Positions 62,544 through 64,000 of a DNA stretch of 64,000 bases are shown here, one piece after another. This DNA is from Demequina gelatinilytica (lineage in GTDB: Bacteria; Actinomycetota; Actinomycetes; Actinomycetales; Demequinaceae). The stretch is taken from NCBI RefSeq assembly GCF_000971115.1, contig NZ_BBLV01000012.1:1-64000 (forward strand), in the 5' to 3' direction. The translations under genes and the position numbers were made by a program. Position 1 is the first letter of the stretch. Every line of letters begins with the position of its first letter. The notes under the pieces were generated by a model. That model saw nothing but the letters and a program-made list of their open reading frames with translations. It ran no database searches and was not told the DNA's origin.

Positions 62544-63020
62544 TCACTCCATGTCGGTGAAGCCCAGCTGGCGTGCCGCCTCGTAGATGACGATGGACGC
62601 CGCGTTCGAGAGGTTGAGCGAGCGCCTGCCCGGGAGCATGGGGATGCGCACCCACGACGTGATGCGGGGGTGCTCCAGCACCTCGTCGGGCAGCCCCGTG
62701 GGCTCGGGCCCGAACAGCAGCACGTCGCCCGCGGTGTACTCGAGGTCCGTGTAGGTCACGTCGGCCCTTGCCGTGAAGGCGTAGACGCGGGCCTCGGGGA
62801 GCTCGTCGAGCATCGCGTCGAGGCCGGGGTGCACGGTGACCGTCGCGAGGTCGTGATAGTCGAGCCCCGCGCGCCGCAGTTTGGAGTCCTCGAGCTCGAA
62901 GCCCAGCGGCTCGACCAGCCGCAGCGGCGCCCCGGTGACGGCGGACAGGCGGATCGCCGATCCCGTGTTCTCCGGGATGCGGGGCTCGAAGAAGGCGATG
63001 GAGGGCAGGGCGACGGGCAT
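62544..63020 (-). CDS. trmL: tRNA (cytidine(34)-2'-O)-methyltransferase
   Basis: A 158-aa SPOUT methyltransferase. IAFFEPRIPENTGSAIRLSAVTG at the start and LLFGPEPTGLPDEVLE plus IPMLPGRRSLNLSNAASIVIYEAARQLGF at the end form the trefoil-knot S-adenosylmethionine site. Length and motifs fit TrmL, which 2'-O-methylates the wobble base of certain tRNA-Leu. ATG 63020 gives the usual compact protein. It is divergent from the ABC exporter, only 36 nt away. Confidence 0.93.
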   Translation of the reverse strand: MPVALPSIAFFEPRIPENTGSAIRLSAVTGAPLRLVEPLGFELEDSKLRRAGLDYHDLATVTVHPGLDAMLDELPEARVYAFTARADVTYTDLEYTAGDVLLFGPEPTGLPDEVLEHPRITSWVRIPMLPGRRSLNLSNAASIVIYEAARQLGFTDME

Positions 63021-63056
63021 GGCGCCAGTGTCCCACGGAGGTCCTAGGCTCCATGC

Positions 63057-64000
63057 ATGAGCCATCCCGCACCCGCCGGCAGCCGCCGCGCCTCCATGGG
63101 CGGGATGCCTGGGCGCGGCGTCGCGAGCCGTGACGAGGACGCGCAGCGCGCCCTCAACGCCGAGGCGCCCGAGATCCCCGACCTGTGGCCTCGTGTGATC
63201 GCGCTGTTCCGCCCCTATCGCGGCGCGCTCCTGCTGACCGCGGCGCTCGTGATCGCGAGCGCCGGCGCGACCGTGGTGCCGCCCCTCATCGTCGAGCGCA
63301 TCTTCGACCGCGCGCTGTTCCCGCCCGACGGGGACCCGCAGCTGCGGCTGCTCGCGGAGCTGGTGACCGTGATGATCGCGATCTACATCGTGACCGCGGG
63401 GCTCCAGGTGTGGCAGACCTGCCTCACCGCGTCGGTGGGCAACCGGGTCACGGGCGATCTGCGCGAGCGGCTGTTCGCACGGCTCCAGTCGATGGAGCTC
63501 GCGTTCTTCACGCGCACCAAGACCGGCGTGATCCAGTCGCGCCTCCAGAACGATGTGGGCGGCGTCTCGGGCGTGCTCACCACCTTCGTGTCGAGCATCG
63601 TGGGCAACACCGTGACGGTCCTCGCGAGCCTCGTCGCGATGATCCTGCTCGACTGGCGCCTCACCATCCTCGCCGTGATCCTCATGCCGGCGCTCGTCGC
63701 GGTCCAGAGGCGGGTGGGCCGCGTGCGCGCCCGCATCGCATCGCGCACCCAGGAGTCGCTGTCGGAGCTCACGGCGATCACCCAGGAGACGCTGTCGGTG
63801 AGCGGGATCCTGCTGTCGAAGGTCTACAACCGGCAGAGGCTCGAGACCGACCGCTTCCGTGCCGAGAACGCGACCCAGATCCGACTCCAGGTGCAGCAGG
63901 CGATGACGGGCCAGTGGTTCTTCGGCCTCGTCACCATCGTGATGTCGTCCGTGCCGGCGGTGATCTACCTCGCCGCAGGCGTCCTCATCGAGCGTGGTTC
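63057..64000 (+). CDS. ABC exporter, fused membrane/ATPase type (3' end cut by window edge)
   Basis: The frame is open from ATG 63057 to the window end (314 codons). After a Gly/Arg-rich N-terminus, helices near residues 58-78, 100-122, 175-200 and 290-310 form a type I exporter membrane domain. TCLTASVGNRVTGDLRERLFARLQSMELAFFTRTKTGVIQSRLQNDV is the typical coupling region of multidrug/lipid exporters. The ATPase domain lies beyond the window. TAGGCT ends 6 nt before the ATG and no ribosome binding site is seen, so the mRNA is probably leaderless. Confidence 0.9.
   Translation, partial: MSHPAPAGSRRASMGGMPGRGVASRDEDAQRALNAEAPEIPDLWPRVIALFRPYRGALLLTAALVIASAGATVVPPLIVERIFDRALFPPDGDPQLRLLAELVTVMIAIYIVTAGLQVWQTCLTASVGNRVTGDLRERLFARLQSMELAFFTRTKTGVIQSRLQNDVGGVSGVLTTFVSSIVGNTVTVLASLVAMILLDWRLTILAVILMPALVAVQRRVGRVRARIASRTQESLSELTAITQETLSVSGILLSKVYNRQRLETDRFRAENATQIRLQVQQAMTGQWFFGLVTIVMSSVPAVIYLAAGVLIERG

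Overview
The window is G+C-rich chromosomal DNA (roughly 70 % by eye) from an actinobacterium, most likely a Micrococcales relative of Cellulomonas or Demequina. Supporting this are actinobacterial families (a DUF3558 lipoprotein, a long MalQ, a truncated haemoglobin, paired dynamin-like GTPases), frequent GTG starts, ATGA/GTGA gene overlaps and many apparently leaderless genes. No insertion sequence, prophage, CRISPR array or plasmid function was seen. Both ends cut genes: a TetR regulator at the left and an ABC exporter at the right.

Layout. 0-7.5 kb: TetR with a divergent quinone-type oxidoreductase, an MMPL exporter, and a phosphotransferase-MATE-TetR operon. 7.8-12.8 kb: a likely catabolic cluster (flavin reductase, NTF2-like protein, GntR regulator, acyl-CoA-dehydrogenase-like monooxygenase, dienelactone-hydrolase-like enzyme) with an identical 13-bp putative operator in two promoters. 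12.8-14.5 kb: a long non-coding stretch and an orphan CDP-glucose 4,6-dehydratase. 14.5-18 kb: an osmoprotectant ABC importer whose binding protein looks circularly permuted. 18-21.6 kb: tRNA-His, oligoribonuclease and a small GntR-ABC operon. 21.6-29.2 kb: a galactofuranose-type (YtfQRT-YjfF) sugar importer with a second ATPase and a LacI repressor, preceded by LacI-type operators.

29-39 kb: old yellow enzyme, TetR, an unknown gene with palindromic upstream DNA, tRNA-Arg, two dynamin-like GTPases, an SSB paralogue, EttA, a VOC protein and a thioesterase. 39-45.5 kb: a ProVWX glycine betaine importer, TesB, truncated haemoglobin and MscS. 45.5-53.7 kb: MalQ, two tandem aminopeptidase N genes and a GNAT enzyme. 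53.7-56.6 kb: MetNIQ, preceded by a tiny Met/Cys-rich leader peptide. 56.6-64 kb: diguanylate cyclase, MFS exporter, DUF3558 lipoprotein, ClC-CBS protein with divergent MarR, TrmL and an ABC exporter.

The genes fit a free-living heterotroph that imports compatible solutes (two betaine-type systems plus MscS), sugars, methionine and peptides. The signals not explained by genes are: a 10-mer, GGACGATGCG, found 16 times on both strands and as inverted pairs inside terminators, resembling DNA-uptake sequences; a 51-bp intergenic element in four copies arranged as two inverted pairs; the permuted binding protein; and the metNIQ leader peptide.
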